From Bacteroides sp. OM05-12 (GTDB lineage Bacteria; Bacteroidota; Bacteroidia; Bacteroidales; Bacteroidaceae), in assembly GCF_003438995.1 (NCBI RefSeq), contig NZ_QSUN01000031.1, positions 1 through 34,410 of the forward strand: 34,410 nt of DNA. The letters run 5' to 3'. Every line of letters begins with the position of its first letter. Within the stretch, counting starts at the first letter, position 1. The translations under genes were made by a program, and so were the position numbers. Positions 24,738-34,410 of this stretch are shown one piece after another. Below the pieces are notes generated by a model that ran no database searches, was not told the origin of the DNA, and saw only the letters and a program-made list of their open reading frames with translations.

Positions 24738-25210
24738 CAAAGATTAATAAGACAAATGTAGCTCGCTTGCTTGATAAAGCGAAAGTGGAATACGAGCTTA
24801 TACCCTATGACGTAGATGAAAACGATCTTTCTGCAGTTCATGTGGCTGCCAGCTTAGGCGAGGATATAGAACAGGTATTTAAAACATTGGTATTGCAGGG
24901 AGATAAAACGGGATATTTTGTTTGCGTTATACCCGGAGAGCATGAAGTCGATTTAAAGTTGGCAGCAAAGGTTTCAGGTAATAAAAAGTGTGACCTGATA
25001 CCAATGAAAGAACTTTTACCACTGACGGGATATATTCGTGGCGGTTGTTCTCCGATTGGTATGAAGAAACATTTCCCGACTTATATCCATGAAACCTGTA
25101 TGTCTTTTCCTTATATATATGTAAGCGCCGGTGTGCGAGGTTTACAGATAAAAATAGCTCCGCAGGATTTGATTCGGGAAGCTAAAGCCGAAGTCTGTGG
25201 AATTGTCTAA
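24734..25210 (+). CDS. ybaK: Cys-tRNA(Pro)/Cys-tRNA(Cys) deacylase YbaK-type
   Basis: The 158-residue protein shows the YbaK/EbsC fold: VFKTLVLQGDKTGYFVCVIPGEHEVDLKLAAKVSGNKKCDLIP, with the conserved Lys of FKTLV near residue 50, and GYIRGGCSPIGMKK. These enzymes hydrolyse Cys mischarged on tRNA-Pro. The start overlaps the uvrA stop (ATGA at 24734-24737), indicating translational coupling. It ends shortly before a convergent terminator. Length and motifs are normal. Confidence 0.93.
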   Translation: MTKINKTNVARLLDKAKVEYELIPYDVDENDLSAVHVAASLGEDIEQVFKTLVLQGDKTGYFVCVIPGEHEVDLKLAAKVSGNKKCDLIPMKELLPLTGYIRGGCSPIGMKKHFPTYIHETCMSFPYIYVSAGVRGLQIKIAPQDLIREAKAEVCGIV

Positions 25211-25215
25211 AAATA

Positions 25216-25249
25216 ACCCAAGCTTACAATAAACGTTGTAAGCTTGGGT
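25216..25249. terminator. Bidirectional terminator between ybaK and the large T9SS cargo gene
   Basis: Perfect 14-bp stem ACCCAAGCTTACAA/TTGTAAGCTTGGGT, loop TAAACG. The - strand side continues TTATTTTTAG; the + strand side lacks a T run, so it serves the - strand gene best. Confidence 0.75.
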
Positions 25250-25270
25250 AAGATAAGGTTTAAGTTGTCA

Positions 25271-28200
25271 CTAATTATTTTCTATTATCAATTTCTTGGT
25301 TAAAGTCTTATCGCCACTGATTATTTTAACCATATATACACCGGTATTTAAATTGGTAACGTCAATTGATGAAACGGGCTTATCATATTCACTTTTTAGC
25401 ATCCCGCTTACGTCATATATAGACAGTTTGTCATATTGACCATCAATATATAGCCGGTCTTTAACAGGTATCGGATACAGTGTTACCTCTTCATCGGTTA
25501 CATTTTCAATACTACTTCCTGAAATTTCAAAGTTAATGGTGGATATTGCCGTAGATTCTGTAGCATATACGGCTTTTACGCCTGCGGTATGATTACCGTC
25601 TTCTAACTTTGTGAACAGATAGGTAGTTTCGTTTTGAGTCGCTACTTTCTTGCCGTCCAGATAAATTTCATAAGTATGATGACCAATGCCATTCGTTGGG
25701 CTTATATAACCTTCAGTTTGAGTACCGATATAAATATCGTCAATTAAGAGAATCATTCGATGCTCTGAAACACAATTAATTGTTACATAACGTGCTCCTG
25801 CAGGGATTGTATAGCTGTATGGAGTCCAATAATCATCTTCAATATCAATAGGAGTTTGAGTCAACCAGATAAAGTCAGTTTCTTCTTTGCCGGTGAATGA
25901 ATATCCTATTCGTATTTTATCATAATTGTTTTCACTTGCTCCGAATGAATAGGCATAGAATGAGAAAGTGAAATCATCCGGTGTATTCAGTTCGGGAGAA
26001 ATGATATAGTCATTATTAACAGCGTGAGAAGCACTGTAACAAGCCAGAACTTTGTCACCGCTATGAGGAACTATTGTTCCTTCCAGTGATGGCTTGGTTA
26101 AAGCCGGATTGAAAATTATATAAGCCATCGGACTATTCATACCCGGATGTACGATATCTCCATGAGTCAGTGTTGACATATTAATTGTCGGTGCACCATC
26201 ACCATCAATATAACTCCAACCTATGCTTCCCGGTGAGTTGATGGCAAAATCCTGATGCGATTCAAAATCATCGGATATCTTGAAGCTATTCCAACTGAAC
26301 ATGCGTTCATCTGTCTTTTCCGTATTCTCAATTTTTAGCTTATTCGGAGTCACAATCTTTTCTTTTAACTGAATGTTTTCCTGATATTCGTTATTCGTAG
26401 AATAATCTACCTTTTTGGTATATGTTTCACAACCTAATGTCATTACGGACAGTTCATAGTTGTCTTTCCAAACACCGGATAGAACTGCTTTTCCTGAAGC
26501 ATCCGCTTTACCGGTATAACGATTGTCCGTACTTGACAATTGAACGACTGCTCCTTCTGTTGAAGCTCCTTCAAGGTTGGTAGAGAGAGTGACCGTAATA
26601 GTTGTAGCCATATCTTTCCCTGCTTTTCCTGTTATAACGGCGTCAGATACTTTGTTGCCAGTATAAACCGCTTCTACTGCATACTTATAAACTCCTTTGG
26701 ATAAAGTGCTCCAACTTCTGTCCTGATAAGTTGATTCGTTAACAGGTTCAGTGGTTAATAAGTTCCAGTTATCAGGTGTTTTTTCATCGGTTTCCTTAAA
26801 ACGGTATACATTATAAGCAGGATGATAGGTCTCTTCCGTTTTTTGAGTATTTGAGATGTTTGATTTTGTTTCAACCGGAGTATCCAATAATCTTGTCTCT
26901 ATTTTACATACGGAACTTCCTTTTTCCATTGGAATTTGTCTTTGCATTGTCTGGTTCGCAGGAACAATCCGTTCGAACTCAGGCCCTACAGGTACTCCTT
27001 CTGCCCGTAGCATGAAATTTTGTTTCATTTCATCTCCACCACTCTCATTCTCAATATAACTAAACGGATATAACGTATAATCTTTTGAGCCGCATTGAGT
27101 TCCTGCATGGAAAGGGTAATCGGAACCTGCACCGTCATCAACACCCAAAGATGCGAAGCCGTCGCAACTTAAAGCAATAACAAAACCATTCGGACATTCT
27201 ACCGGTTGTTCGAAGGTATGTGTCATCCATTTATCCGTTTTATTTAAAACGTTACTTGCATGATAAAGAATCTTATTATAAGGTTCTCCATTTTCATCCA
27301 GATCAAAAACAAATATGTCTACCGTATCATGGTCGCGGTATCCATCTTCCACTGTGTACCACGACATGCCTGTTAATATAGCTGCCTGTCGGTATACACT
27401 ACCTAACACCTTTAACAGATTTGTTGCTTCCATTCCTCCATTATATCCTCTGACTCCTCTTACCGTACCATCATCGTAGCGGAATGTTTTTATATCCACC
27501 GGTTCTTGCCACATAACCGTAGATTTCGTATTATCGGCGTCTACTTTTACACCGGTCGGTGGCAATAGTTTGTCTTCCAACTGCAAATCACCTAATACCA
27601 TATCTTCATTTACACTAATCTGCCGGGTGAATTGTTCATGCTTTATCTTGAATGCAATGAACTGATAAGAAGCATTGTATACATCTGGAATTTCAAACGA
27701 ACCGTCTTCCTTACTTCGGGTTTGATATGTTTTGTATCCGGTTAGTCTGACAGCAGCGTCTGCAACCGGTTGGTTTCTTGCATCTACTATCTTACCGGTT
27801 ATTTTAGATGTTCCTCTGAGGAATAATGAATAATCCAGTGTCAGTGAAGCTAATTCCTCTACGGTGACTTCTTTCTCGATAGTGCTGTAACCTTCTTTAT
27901 CTACTATACAACTGTAAGTACCTGCAGCGATATAAGGGATTTCATAATTACCTTCGGCGTCTGTTTGGGCAGATGTGATTATTTTGTCCTCTTGCTTATA
28001 AGAAATGGTGACTCCTTCTATCGGTGCTCCATCACTGATAATTTTTCCCCGTACAGAGCCGGCGGTTGTTTCTTTAACTTCCAGATAAGTCAGTCGTACT
28101 ATTTGCTTTTGTTCTGTATCGGTCGAGTTTACCCGTATACCAATATGATAATTACCATCTTCTCCAAATACCGGCAATAATATCTGTTCTTTTTGGAAGT

Positions 28201-30076
28201 CTGTATTTGTCAGTGTTCTTTTTCTAATCATTTTTTGAGACTCTACAGTGCTTTCTTTGCCAATGCTTACTTCCAATTGAGTTATATCCAATTCTCTGAT
28301 TTGCGAATCAAAAGTAACTTCATAATGTTTCCCTTTTTCTAGTTTGATAGGTGGTGAAATGATCCAGTCATCCGAATCCCATCCGCTGAAAAATGCAGAT
28401 CCCGGTTTAGATTCAGGGAAAAATAACGATAATAAATATGCGTCGAAATCCCACATAAAATCGTCTTCATTAGCATCGATTATCGTCCATAAATCACTTT
28501 CATCAGGATAGATGAAGTTTGTTTGATACGGTATAGAGCAATATTCTCCGACTTGAATATGTTCTGATTCAGCTATTTCCCCTTTACCGTCGGCGGTTTG
28601 GGGCTCAATCCGATAGTAATAAGTTTTCAGATTCGTCAGATTATTTTCGGTGTATGTTTGCTCTGCAAAATTGCTTTTTACAACCGTACTGTCCGGGAAA
28701 CGGACTATATTGTAAGTTAAGGTTGATTGATCTATCCATCCGCCGGATACTCCTTTTTCGGGTGATTCCCACGTGAGTTCTATAGAAGTTGCATTGGTTT
28801 TTGATAAGGTTATGTCGGTTACGGCATCAGGAACGTCACGTCCTACAAAACCGGTAACGGTAGCAGGAGCACCTTCGCCTGCACTGTTAAATGCAACAAT
28901 TTTATAGGTATTGAAACCATTGGGTACATTCGTTTCCTTGAATGACATGGTTTGGCCTTTGGTTGGTGATTCATAAGTTTTCACCAATTCGTCGTTTCGG
29001 TAGACTTCTACTTTGGTAATACTTGATAACGGATCTTCATTAATGGTTAGTTCCGGATTCTTCCAACTTAATGTCGCCTCATGTTTTCCTCCGGTTTCAG
29101 GGGTAAGCTTTAAATTTTCGGCGGCGGCGGGCGCATTAAGGTTATTTCTTAAAAATGGAATATACATCCCGGATATTTGTGCGTTTTCTCCCAATGTACC
29201 TAAATCAATTGCCTCTTTATTCTGAATGTCTATTTTTATCAGATTTCCTTCATAATCTTTTGTTGACAGTGCCCAATATAGACTCCCGTCCGTATGGTCG
29301 AATTCCATGGATTGGCGTAATTCTACTTTGGGTATATATCCTGTTTCGAGAATCTTTTGCTCTGTTCCGTCCTTTTTATTCAGCTCTACCAAATATCCGT
29401 TTTCTTTTATAGCATATAAGTGACCATCATAACTGGCAGCCAAAGAACTGTACATTGCGTTCAATATGGCTACATCTTCTGCATATCCGTCAGTCAGCCT
29501 TATTGTGACCAAGCGTTGTGCATAGAAGTTATCTTTGTTGCTGGTTATCAGTCCATACATGGTATGGGTAGAGTAGTCGTAGGTCATATCGTAAGGCTTT
29601 ATGACCTGAAGCCCTGCCGTATAGTAATCCGATAGAATTGTTTTCTTACCTGTACTTAGGTCTATTTTATCGAATTCTGTGGCAATAGACGCATCAGTCC
29701 CGTTGAAGTAATAATAAGTACCGTCTCCATAGGCACCACCAACTAGGTTTTGGAAATTGATGTAGTCCGGATTGTCGGGGAATAATACAGTGGTTGTCGA
29801 CAGGTCTTTTAGATTAAATTCAACGAAACCTTCATCGGAACCGTCGCTTGCCAGTTGGAAGCCATAGATTTTCTTTGTCTGATATGCTTTCGGGTAGTAA
29901 GCGGGAGCTTTTTTGAGACGAGGCTGTTTGTTTTTGATCTGACCGGAGGCTTTTGTCCGGTCTTGCTTAACTGTTTGTTTAAGATCAGACGGGAGAGTGT
30001 TCCCGGTTTCTGCAAATGCAAAAGTGACGGAAATTAATATTCCCACTACTAATGATAGTAAAAGATACTTTTTCAT
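25271..30076 (-). CDS. Large secreted multidomain T9SS cargo protein
   Basis: The 1601-residue protein has a signal peptide (residues 1-22), then a region of repeated aromatic strands (about 65-310) resembling a beta-propeller (MYGLITSNKDNFY, GSLYWALSTKDYEG). Two fibronectin type III domains follow (about 320-510), then a choice-of-anchor/cleaved-adhesin-like domain (about 515-670, WDSDDWIISPPIKLEKGKHY). Two carboxypeptidase-regulatory-like domains come next (about 675-830), further Fn3-like segments, and a second choice-of-anchor J domain (about 1335-1480, NNDYIISPELNTPDDFTFSFYA). The C-terminus is a type A T9SS sorting domain (YPIPVKDRLYIDGQ...LNTGVYMVKIISGDKTLTKKLI). Similar domain sets occur in gingipain adhesin regions and surface glycan/protein-binding proteins. 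No peptidase active site is seen. Confidence 0.87.
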   Translation of the reverse strand: MKKYLLLSLVVGILISVTFAFAETGNTLPSDLKQTVKQDRTKASGQIKNKQPRLKKAPAYYPKAYQTKKIYGFQLASDGSDEGFVEFNLKDLSTTTVLFPDNPDYINFQNLVGGAYGDGTYYYFNGTDASIATEFDKIDLSTGKKTILSDYYTAGLQVIKPYDMTYDYSTHTMYGLITSNKDNFYAQRLVTIRLTDGYAEDVAILNAMYSSLAASYDGHLYAIKENGYLVELNKKDGTEQKILETGYIPKVELRQSMEFDHTDGSLYWALSTKDYEGNLIKIDIQNKEAIDLGTLGENAQISGMYIPFLRNNLNAPAAAENLKLTPETGGKHEATLSWKNPELTINEDPLSSITKVEVYRNDELVKTYESPTKGQTMSFKETNVPNGFNTYKIVAFNSAGEGAPATVTGFVGRDVPDAVTDITLSKTNATSIELTWESPEKGVSGGWIDQSTLTYNIVRFPDSTVVKSNFAEQTYTENNLTNLKTYYYRIEPQTADGKGEIAESEHIQVGEYCSIPYQTNFIYPDESDLWTIIDANEDDFMWDFDAYLLSLFFPESKPGSAFFSGWDSDDWIISPPIKLEKGKHYEVTFDSQIRELDITQLEVSIGKESTVESQKMIRKRTLTNTDFQKEQILLPVFGEDGNYHIGIRVNSTDTEQKQIVRLTYLEVKETTAGSVRGKIISDGAPIEGVTISYKQEDKIITSAQTDAEGNYEIPYIAAGTYSCIVDKEGYSTIEKEVTVEELASLTLDYSLFLRGTSKITGKIVDARNQPVADAAVRLTGYKTYQTRSKEDGSFEIPDVYNASYQFIAFKIKHEQFTRQISVNEDMVLGDLQLEDKLLPPTGVKVDADNTKSTVMWQEPVDIKTFRYDDGTVRGVRGYNGGMEATNLLKVLGSVYRQAAILTGMSWYTVEDGYRDHDTVDIFVFDLDENGEPYNKILYHASNVLNKTDKWMTHTFEQPVECPNGFVIALSCDGFASLGVDDGAGSDYPFHAGTQCGSKDYTLYPFSYIENESGGDEMKQNFMLRAEGVPVGPEFERIVPANQTMQRQIPMEKGSSVCKIETRLLDTPVETKSNISNTQKTEETYHPAYNVYRFKETDEKTPDNWNLLTTEPVNESTYQDRSWSTLSKGVYKYAVEAVYTGNKVSDAVITGKAGKDMATTITVTLSTNLEGASTEGAVVQLSSTDNRYTGKADASGKAVLSGVWKDNYELSVMTLGCETYTKKVDYSTNNEYQENIQLKEKIVTPNKLKIENTEKTDERMFSWNSFKISDDFESHQDFAINSPGSIGWSYIDGDGAPTINMSTLTHGDIVHPGMNSPMAYIIFNPALTKPSLEGTIVPHSGDKVLACYSASHAVNNDYIISPELNTPDDFTFSFYAYSFGASENNYDKIRIGYSFTGKEETDFIWLTQTPIDIEDDYWTPYSYTIPAGARYVTINCVSEHRMILLIDDIYIGTQTEGYISPTNGIGHHTYEIYLDGKKVATQNETTYLFTKLEDGNHTAGVKAVYATESTAISTINFEISGSSIENVTDEEVTLYPIPVKDRLYIDGQYDKLSIYDVSGMLKSEYDKPVSSIDVTNLNTGVYMVKIISGDKTLTKKLIIENN

Positions 30077-30189
30077 AGGCTTTGTATTAATTGATTAAAT
30101 AGCGTATTTCAAATGTAATTCAAAATAGATTCCAAGAAATAAAGTGTGATATCAATTAGAGCATTGTTTAAAGAGAAATAGATGTTGTA

Positions 30190-32121
30190 TTATAGTATTA
30201 CTTTTTTTACAAAGACATCTTTCCCGTTATATACTTTTATGACATAGATGCCCTTTAAGTTATTTACAGGAACGGACAAACCATCCAATACATTTTCAAA
30301 ATATACGTCTTTGACTTTTTTACCATCCAGACCGAACATTTCTACGCGTGCAGGAGTGGTGGATTCCGTGTTCCATGAAATAAACAAATTGCCGTCTATA
30401 GCATAAGCTTTAAAGGTATTATCTACATCTTTTGTCGTTTCCATTCCATTGATAGAAGCATTGTATCCCATATCTTTAGCTTCAATTTTATCTGCATTCC
30501 AGATTTCGCCTGTAATCCGGTCTAACAGCAATACTATTACTTCTATGTTTTTCTTGTGCATAATGTTTTTAGGAGTAGGGAATGTGTATTCGTATAAAGT
30601 TTCCTTATCTTTTTCTATTGTTTGTGCGATACTTTGTTCTATACCATTAAATGGAGTGATAAAACGTGCCACTTCTTGGTATGACATCTCGGATGCGGGT
30701 ACCGGATCGGGTAATGATTCGAATCCTCCCATTCTTCCTCCTGCTCCGTCGGCATAATAATTTGTTTGATTATAATCAGAACTTGTTCCTTTTACATCGT
30801 TTTCAATGACAACAAAAGTATAACGAAAATTCAGATTTGCACGATCTGCATTAAATGCGAAAGATGAGGAAACATTCACTCGTATGAGTGTGCTGTCTTT
30901 GTCGCCAAATTCAGCCTTTTTAATTCTTACAGAAGCGATAGAAGGTTTTATGATTTCTTTTTTGTATTGACTTTCAAGGGTAGGAGTCGATGGATCTAAA
31001 GTTTCGGAACGATTGACGATGGCAATAGGGAAACCGCTAACATACGGAGTTATACCTTCTATATATTCATCAACCCGCATAATGTCATCATGTACGGCAA
31101 TACCGATAAAGTCATCAGGATGTTTTTCTTTCATTGCTTTCATACCGACGATGCCACGTGGACAGTAACCGCACCAAGTACCGGTACCTTCTTCCACGAC
31201 AACCTTTCTCGAATAAATTGAACCTATCCGAAATAAAGCGGAATTGATAGTTTTCACAATTTCGTTTGCGGATTCATCCGTATAAGTTGCCGTAATCGTA
31301 TAGTTTGCAGATTCTCCCTCTGCTGGGGCAGAGATTCCGGTAAAGATGACATCTTGTTTTGCTCCTGAAGCTAACTTCAATTTTTCGATATTCTTTGTAA
31401 AGGTATCATTATTGATGTTCAGTGTCACTGTGATATCATGTTCGAAACTAAGTATTTCATTGTTTATCAGAGAACACTTAATGTTGATCTTTTTGTCACT
31501 ATTCAAAACATTTTTAGTTGTATTTATAAGATCGACAGACTGATGTAATTCTCCTACAAAGAAGTCGTCCATCAATAAAAATGATTTGTCCGTACTATTA
31601 TTAACTACTGCAATGTAGATTGTTTGACCGTCATATTCTTGCAAAGGAACTATATGAGTATAAATATAAAGTTCCTTGTCTTCCCCCTTATCGCTTTGAT
31701 AGAGAACTTTGGCATCCGTGAAATCATTTAAGGTTTGCCCTTTGGTTGAAACTAATATTTTATAGCCGTCTTTCTTTTTTGTAAAATTCCCTACTTTCCA
31801 CATGAAGTAGGCGTTGGGAGATTCAATATGAATAGCAGGTGTCACAATCCAATCGTTAGAAGTTCCCGCCGGTGAGTACGAAGAAGTGCTCATGATAGAA
31901 AGGTTTGTCGGATCGTTTTCAAACGCTCCGTACGAAATCCATGGTTTGCCGACTTCGAACCCCATTCGTTTAGCTTCATCAGAAGGGGTGTTGCCGTCTT
32001 CATCATATAAAGCAAAACTTTTGGGAATTCCATTATTGAAGTCACAAGAGAAAAATGTTTTTTGTGCATTTACGGATAAACACACGATCAATGCGAACAT
32101 AAAGGAAGTAAATTTTCTCAT
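30190..32121 (-). CDS. T9SS-sorted Omp28-type protein with thioredoxin-like CxxC
   Basis: The 643-residue protein (ATG 32121, MRKFTSFMFALIVCLSVNAQ) has a signal peptide and a choice-of-anchor J domain (about 24-190, DWIVTPAIHIESPNAYFMW). It then has a linker of Ig-like strands, and an Omp28-like, thioredoxin-fold domain with VVVEEGTGTWCGYCPRGIVGM (Cys317 and Cys320). A type A T9SS sorting domain closes it (DGLSVPVNNLKGIYVIKVYNGKDVFVKKVIL). The CxxC pair suggests redox activity at the cell surface. An upstream ATG gives ten extra residues but without the signal-like start. It shares orientation and sorting signal with the downstream 1601-residue gene, 113 bases apart. Confidence 0.87.
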   Translation of the reverse strand: MRKFTSFMFALIVCLSVNAQKTFFSCDFNNGIPKSFALYDEDGNTPSDEAKRMGFEVGKPWISYGAFENDPTNLSIMSTSSYSPAGTSNDWIVTPAIHIESPNAYFMWKVGNFTKKKDGYKILVSTKGQTLNDFTDAKVLYQSDKGEDKELYIYTHIVPLQEYDGQTIYIAVVNNSTDKSFLLMDDFFVGELHQSVDLINTTKNVLNSDKKINIKCSLINNEILSFEHDITVTLNINNDTFTKNIEKLKLASGAKQDVIFTGISAPAEGESANYTITATYTDESANEIVKTINSALFRIGSIYSRKVVVEEGTGTWCGYCPRGIVGMKAMKEKHPDDFIGIAVHDDIMRVDEYIEGITPYVSGFPIAIVNRSETLDPSTPTLESQYKKEIIKPSIASVRIKKAEFGDKDSTLIRVNVSSSFAFNADRANLNFRYTFVVIENDVKGTSSDYNQTNYYADGAGGRMGGFESLPDPVPASEMSYQEVARFITPFNGIEQSIAQTIEKDKETLYEYTFPTPKNIMHKKNIEVIVLLLDRITGEIWNADKIEAKDMGYNASINGMETTKDVDNTFKAYAIDGNLFISWNTESTTPARVEMFGLDGKKVKDVYFENVLDGLSVPVNNLKGIYVIKVYNGKDVFVKKVIL

Positions 32122-32175
32122 AATCATTTGTTTAAAATTAGATATATCCAAAAATATACAGAAAAGGATGTTTGA

Positions 32176-32207
32176 ACATGTGAGATGATATAATATTCAT
32201 CTCATGT
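32176..32207. other. Hairpin between the TPR regulator and the Omp28-type gene
   Basis: Arms ACATG-t-GAGATGA and TCATCTCATGT form an 11-bp stem with one bulge. No clean T tract follows, so it may be a weak terminator or an operator-like palindrome in front of the cargo gene. Confidence 0.4.
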
Positions 32208-32272
32208 ATCTTATATTTTATTGAAAATCAATGATATGTAAGAAAATAATAAGAAAGAAATATGATATGGAA

Positions 32273-33835
32273 TCAGATGTTTTTCAGGAATTGCGAGATA
32301 GAAAAGTTCTCGGGCACATCCATCTTTTTCCTTATTTTAGAGCGTATATTGTTAATACTCTTTTCTGAAATATTGAGTACATCGGATATTTCTTTGGTAG
32401 TATAGTCGATTAACAGCATGGTACAGATTCGTTTCTCCGAATCAGAAAGATCCGGGAATTTTTCATTGAGGCGTGATATATATTCACTGTAATTCGTATC
32501 TATATAATTATTGATTTTGTTTTTAGTTTCGTCCAATGTGGAGTTTTGAGCCATAGAGGTACAAACACCGGCTAAAGATTGTTTGGTTTCCGTATCTTTG
32601 CAATGATAATTAATCTGTTTTAATTTTACGTATAGATTTGCAACCATTTTCTTCAACTCATAATAATAAATAGCCATGTTGGTCAGTTCGTTTTTCTTGT
32701 TTTTCAGCTCTTCATCCAAAAGGTGAACTTTGGAAGCAACCAACTTTGCATTTGTTTTGATTTTGATAATAACGATAGCACTGATAGTTATGATGATAAG
32801 TAAAATAAGAATCAAACGCTGTTTGTTCCATTTGTTTTGTAGGATAAGATGATCGATTGCCGCGTTTTTTTGTGATACTTCATAGATCACTTCCATTTCT
32901 CCGATTCTTTTCTTTACTTCCGTTCCTTCTATCGAATCGTGGAGATTGAGTAGTTCTTCGCAATATTTGGTAGAAGCTTCAAAATCCTTTTCTTCTTTGG
33001 TTAGTTCGATTAAAATACTGAGTGTACATGATAAGACTTCGGAATTTTTATATCGCTTTGCTTGTTCGTAATTCTTTTCTAATATTTTCTTCGCTTCCGC
33101 ATATTGCTTTTTGCTATAAAGATATTCACCGATTCTATATTGAATAAAAACGCTGTCTTGAGGTGTAATATAAGCGATGGGAATAACGGATCGCATACTG
33201 TCTATTAACTGAATGCCTTTTTCGGGGTTATTGTAACTCCAATAGGCATTTGATAGGTTTAGCATTGTAATTTGCATTGTCCTGTATTCCTTCCGAATTT
33301 CGCTCATTTTATAAACTTTATTCAGTACCTGAATACATTCTTCGTATTGTTCATTTTTACCCATGGAAATAGCCATTGTTCCCAAACTTCGGATCAGGGA
33401 AGTCGTATCTTTCTTATATTCATAATAAGCGATAGCTTCGTTTAAGTATTTTCGTGCATTATAAATGTCATCCAGATTTGTATAAATAGCTCCGCAGAGT
33501 CGTTTGGCTTCTGCATTTCTATCCATATCGTTTAATATTGTACTTAGTTGTAGCGCTTTATGAACATATTCTAATGCCATTTGGTATTGATAAAGTATAA
33601 ACAAAGCCCGTCCGGTATCAATATAACCGGTTAATATAAGAGATTTATCTTCCAATGCTTCTCCGATTTCTATTTCCATACGGGCACAGCGTAATACATT
33701 TACAGGAAATTGTTCACGGTTATTCTTAATGTAAGTATGGCAAGAGTCGTATCTTGCTTTCAGAATATCCTTTTGAGGTGTCGCTGAAATAGAAAAGCTA
33801 TATAATAAGGTGATAAATAGTAATAGGTTCTTCAT
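32273..33835 (-). CDS. TPR-repeat membrane-bound regulator with LuxR-type helix-turn-helix
   Basis: The 520-residue protein has a signal-like N-terminus (residues 1-19) and a TPR array spanning about 60-300 (ALEYVHKALQLSTIL, AIAYYEYKKDT, KQYAEAKKILEKNYEQAKRY). A transmembrane helix at about 341-358 and a coiled coil at about 365-400 follow, and a C-terminal LuxR/GerE-like helix-turn-helix lies at about 458-510 (FPDLSDSEKRICTMLLIDYTTKEISDVLNISEKSINNIRSKIRKKM). It looks like a one-component sensor: periplasmic TPRs, cytoplasmic DNA-binding domain. It is on the same strand and upstream of the two T9SS cargo genes, so it may control them. Confidence 0.85.
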   Translation of the reverse strand: MKNLLLFITLLYSFSISATPQKDILKARYDSCHTYIKNNREQFPVNVLRCARMEIEIGEALEDKSLILTGYIDTGRALFILYQYQMALEYVHKALQLSTILNDMDRNAEAKRLCGAIYTNLDDIYNARKYLNEAIAYYEYKKDTTSLIRSLGTMAISMGKNEQYEECIQVLNKVYKMSEIRKEYRTMQITMLNLSNAYWSYNNPEKGIQLIDSMRSVIPIAYITPQDSVFIQYRIGEYLYSKKQYAEAKKILEKNYEQAKRYKNSEVLSCTLSILIELTKEEKDFEASTKYCEELLNLHDSIEGTEVKKRIGEMEVIYEVSQKNAAIDHLILQNKWNKQRLILILLIIITISAIVIIKIKTNAKLVASKVHLLDEELKNKKNELTNMAIYYYELKKMVANLYVKLKQINYHCKDTETKQSLAGVCTSMAQNSTLDETKNKINNYIDTNYSEYISRLNEKFPDLSDSEKRICTMLLIDYTTKEISDVLNISEKSINNIRSKIRKKMDVPENFSISQFLKNI

Positions 33836-34410
33836 TTTTTGTCAATATATGGTTTGTGTTATGACTAATGCTATAATCAAACATATGCAAATATAGATTA
33901 ATTCTTATAACTATTGAATTGAAATGAATAATTTTCTTTTCTAAAAAAAGACTAACGCTTTAGAGTTATGAAGTATAAAAATATCTGTTTCCTTTGAAAA
34001 CGCAGGAAAAGAATTGTCTTTGTTTAATAAAGATAGGGTTCAAATAATGTGTCTGATATGTAAATGAGGATTTTGATTCTAGCCTATCTGATTTTAGTGT
34101 GGGTAACAGAATGATATACAGATAAAAATTTAAAAGGAGAGTTGCCTCTTTTTAATTTTTCAACTGAACTATAAGAAAAGAGAGACAAGACCTACTAATT
34201 TCAGATATGTAGGTTTTGTATTACCTATAAATAAGTATAGCTTTTCACGACAATAAAATTATTGAGGACTGGATTATTTTATTCCGGGGGTATTGTCAGT
34301 TTGATTCCTTTGTTTTTCCGTCTGCTCCCTGATTGCCGGATGTCACTTTAGGGATGTTATTTCCCGTTGTTTTAAAATTATCCAACTTCCATATCTTTTA
34401 AGAAATCGCC
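33836..34410. other. AT-rich region at the window end without a clear gene
   Basis: A TATATTTG box at 33888-33895 (- strand) is a likely -7 element for the TPR regulator. A short stem at 34190-34214 (ACCTAC/GTAGGT) followed by TTTTG could be a terminator. The last 100 bases could hold the end of a - strand gene (a 33-codon frame ending TGA near 34300), but it is too short to support. Confidence 0.5.

Noticed and set aside
34300..34410. Possible C-terminal end of a - strand gene at the window edge
   Set aside because: Only about 33 codons, no recognisable family and a stop just upstream; could be chance.
1..34410. CRISPR array
   Set aside because: No regularly spaced direct repeats are present; repeats seen are palindromes and inverted repeats.

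Overview
The window is Bacteroidales DNA. It shows Bacteroides-type promoters (TTTG, 19-21 bases, TAnnTTTG), a CTnDOT-type tra operon, an Oar-like TonB receptor, and type IX secretion (T9SS) sorting domains at the ends of several proteins. The T9SS cargo suggests a T9SS-positive family near Porphyromonadaceae, Tannerellaceae or Barnesiellaceae rather than Bacteroides itself; the genus cannot be fixed from this sequence.

Positions 1 to about 12,300 are the right-hand part of an integrative conjugative element (ICE). The + strand carries the end of a TraG-like ATPase gene (possibly just after the 3' end of a group II intron), then a DUF3876 lipoprotein, traI, J, K, L, M, N, O and Q, and two small genes, closed by a terminator near 7,050-7,086. 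This is the envelope-spanning part of the mating channel. The - strand carries cargo read the other way: the integrase, a degenerate second integrase catalytic domain, an ORF6N protein, a RadC-like JAB protein, ardA, and three small genes including DUF3873. The sequence becomes visibly more AT-rich to the right of the integrase.

The most notable signal is a pair of long imperfect hairpins, one upstream of ardA (8752-8930) and one upstream of the radC-like gene (9487-9633). They share a nearly identical 19-base apical loop but have different, compensating stems. In both, a consensus Bacteroides promoter lies in the right arm, pointing away from the gene in double-stranded DNA but towards it if the + strand folds as single-stranded DNA. 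That is the geometry of single-stranded DNA promoters (Frpo/ssi type) that switch on leading-region anti-restriction genes in plasmid recipients.

From about 12,350 onward the DNA is chromosomal: tRNA-Lys(UUU) with its own promoter and terminator, ettA, an Oar-like TonB-dependent receptor, an intergenic nested inverted repeat, an operon of a LysM/periplasmic-binding-fold protein and a PorT-like outer membrane barrel, a gliding-motility-type C-terminal domain protein, uvrA with an overlapping ybaK-type deacylase, and a - strand cluster of two large T9SS-sorted secreted proteins downstream of a TPR/membrane/LuxR-type regulator that may control them.
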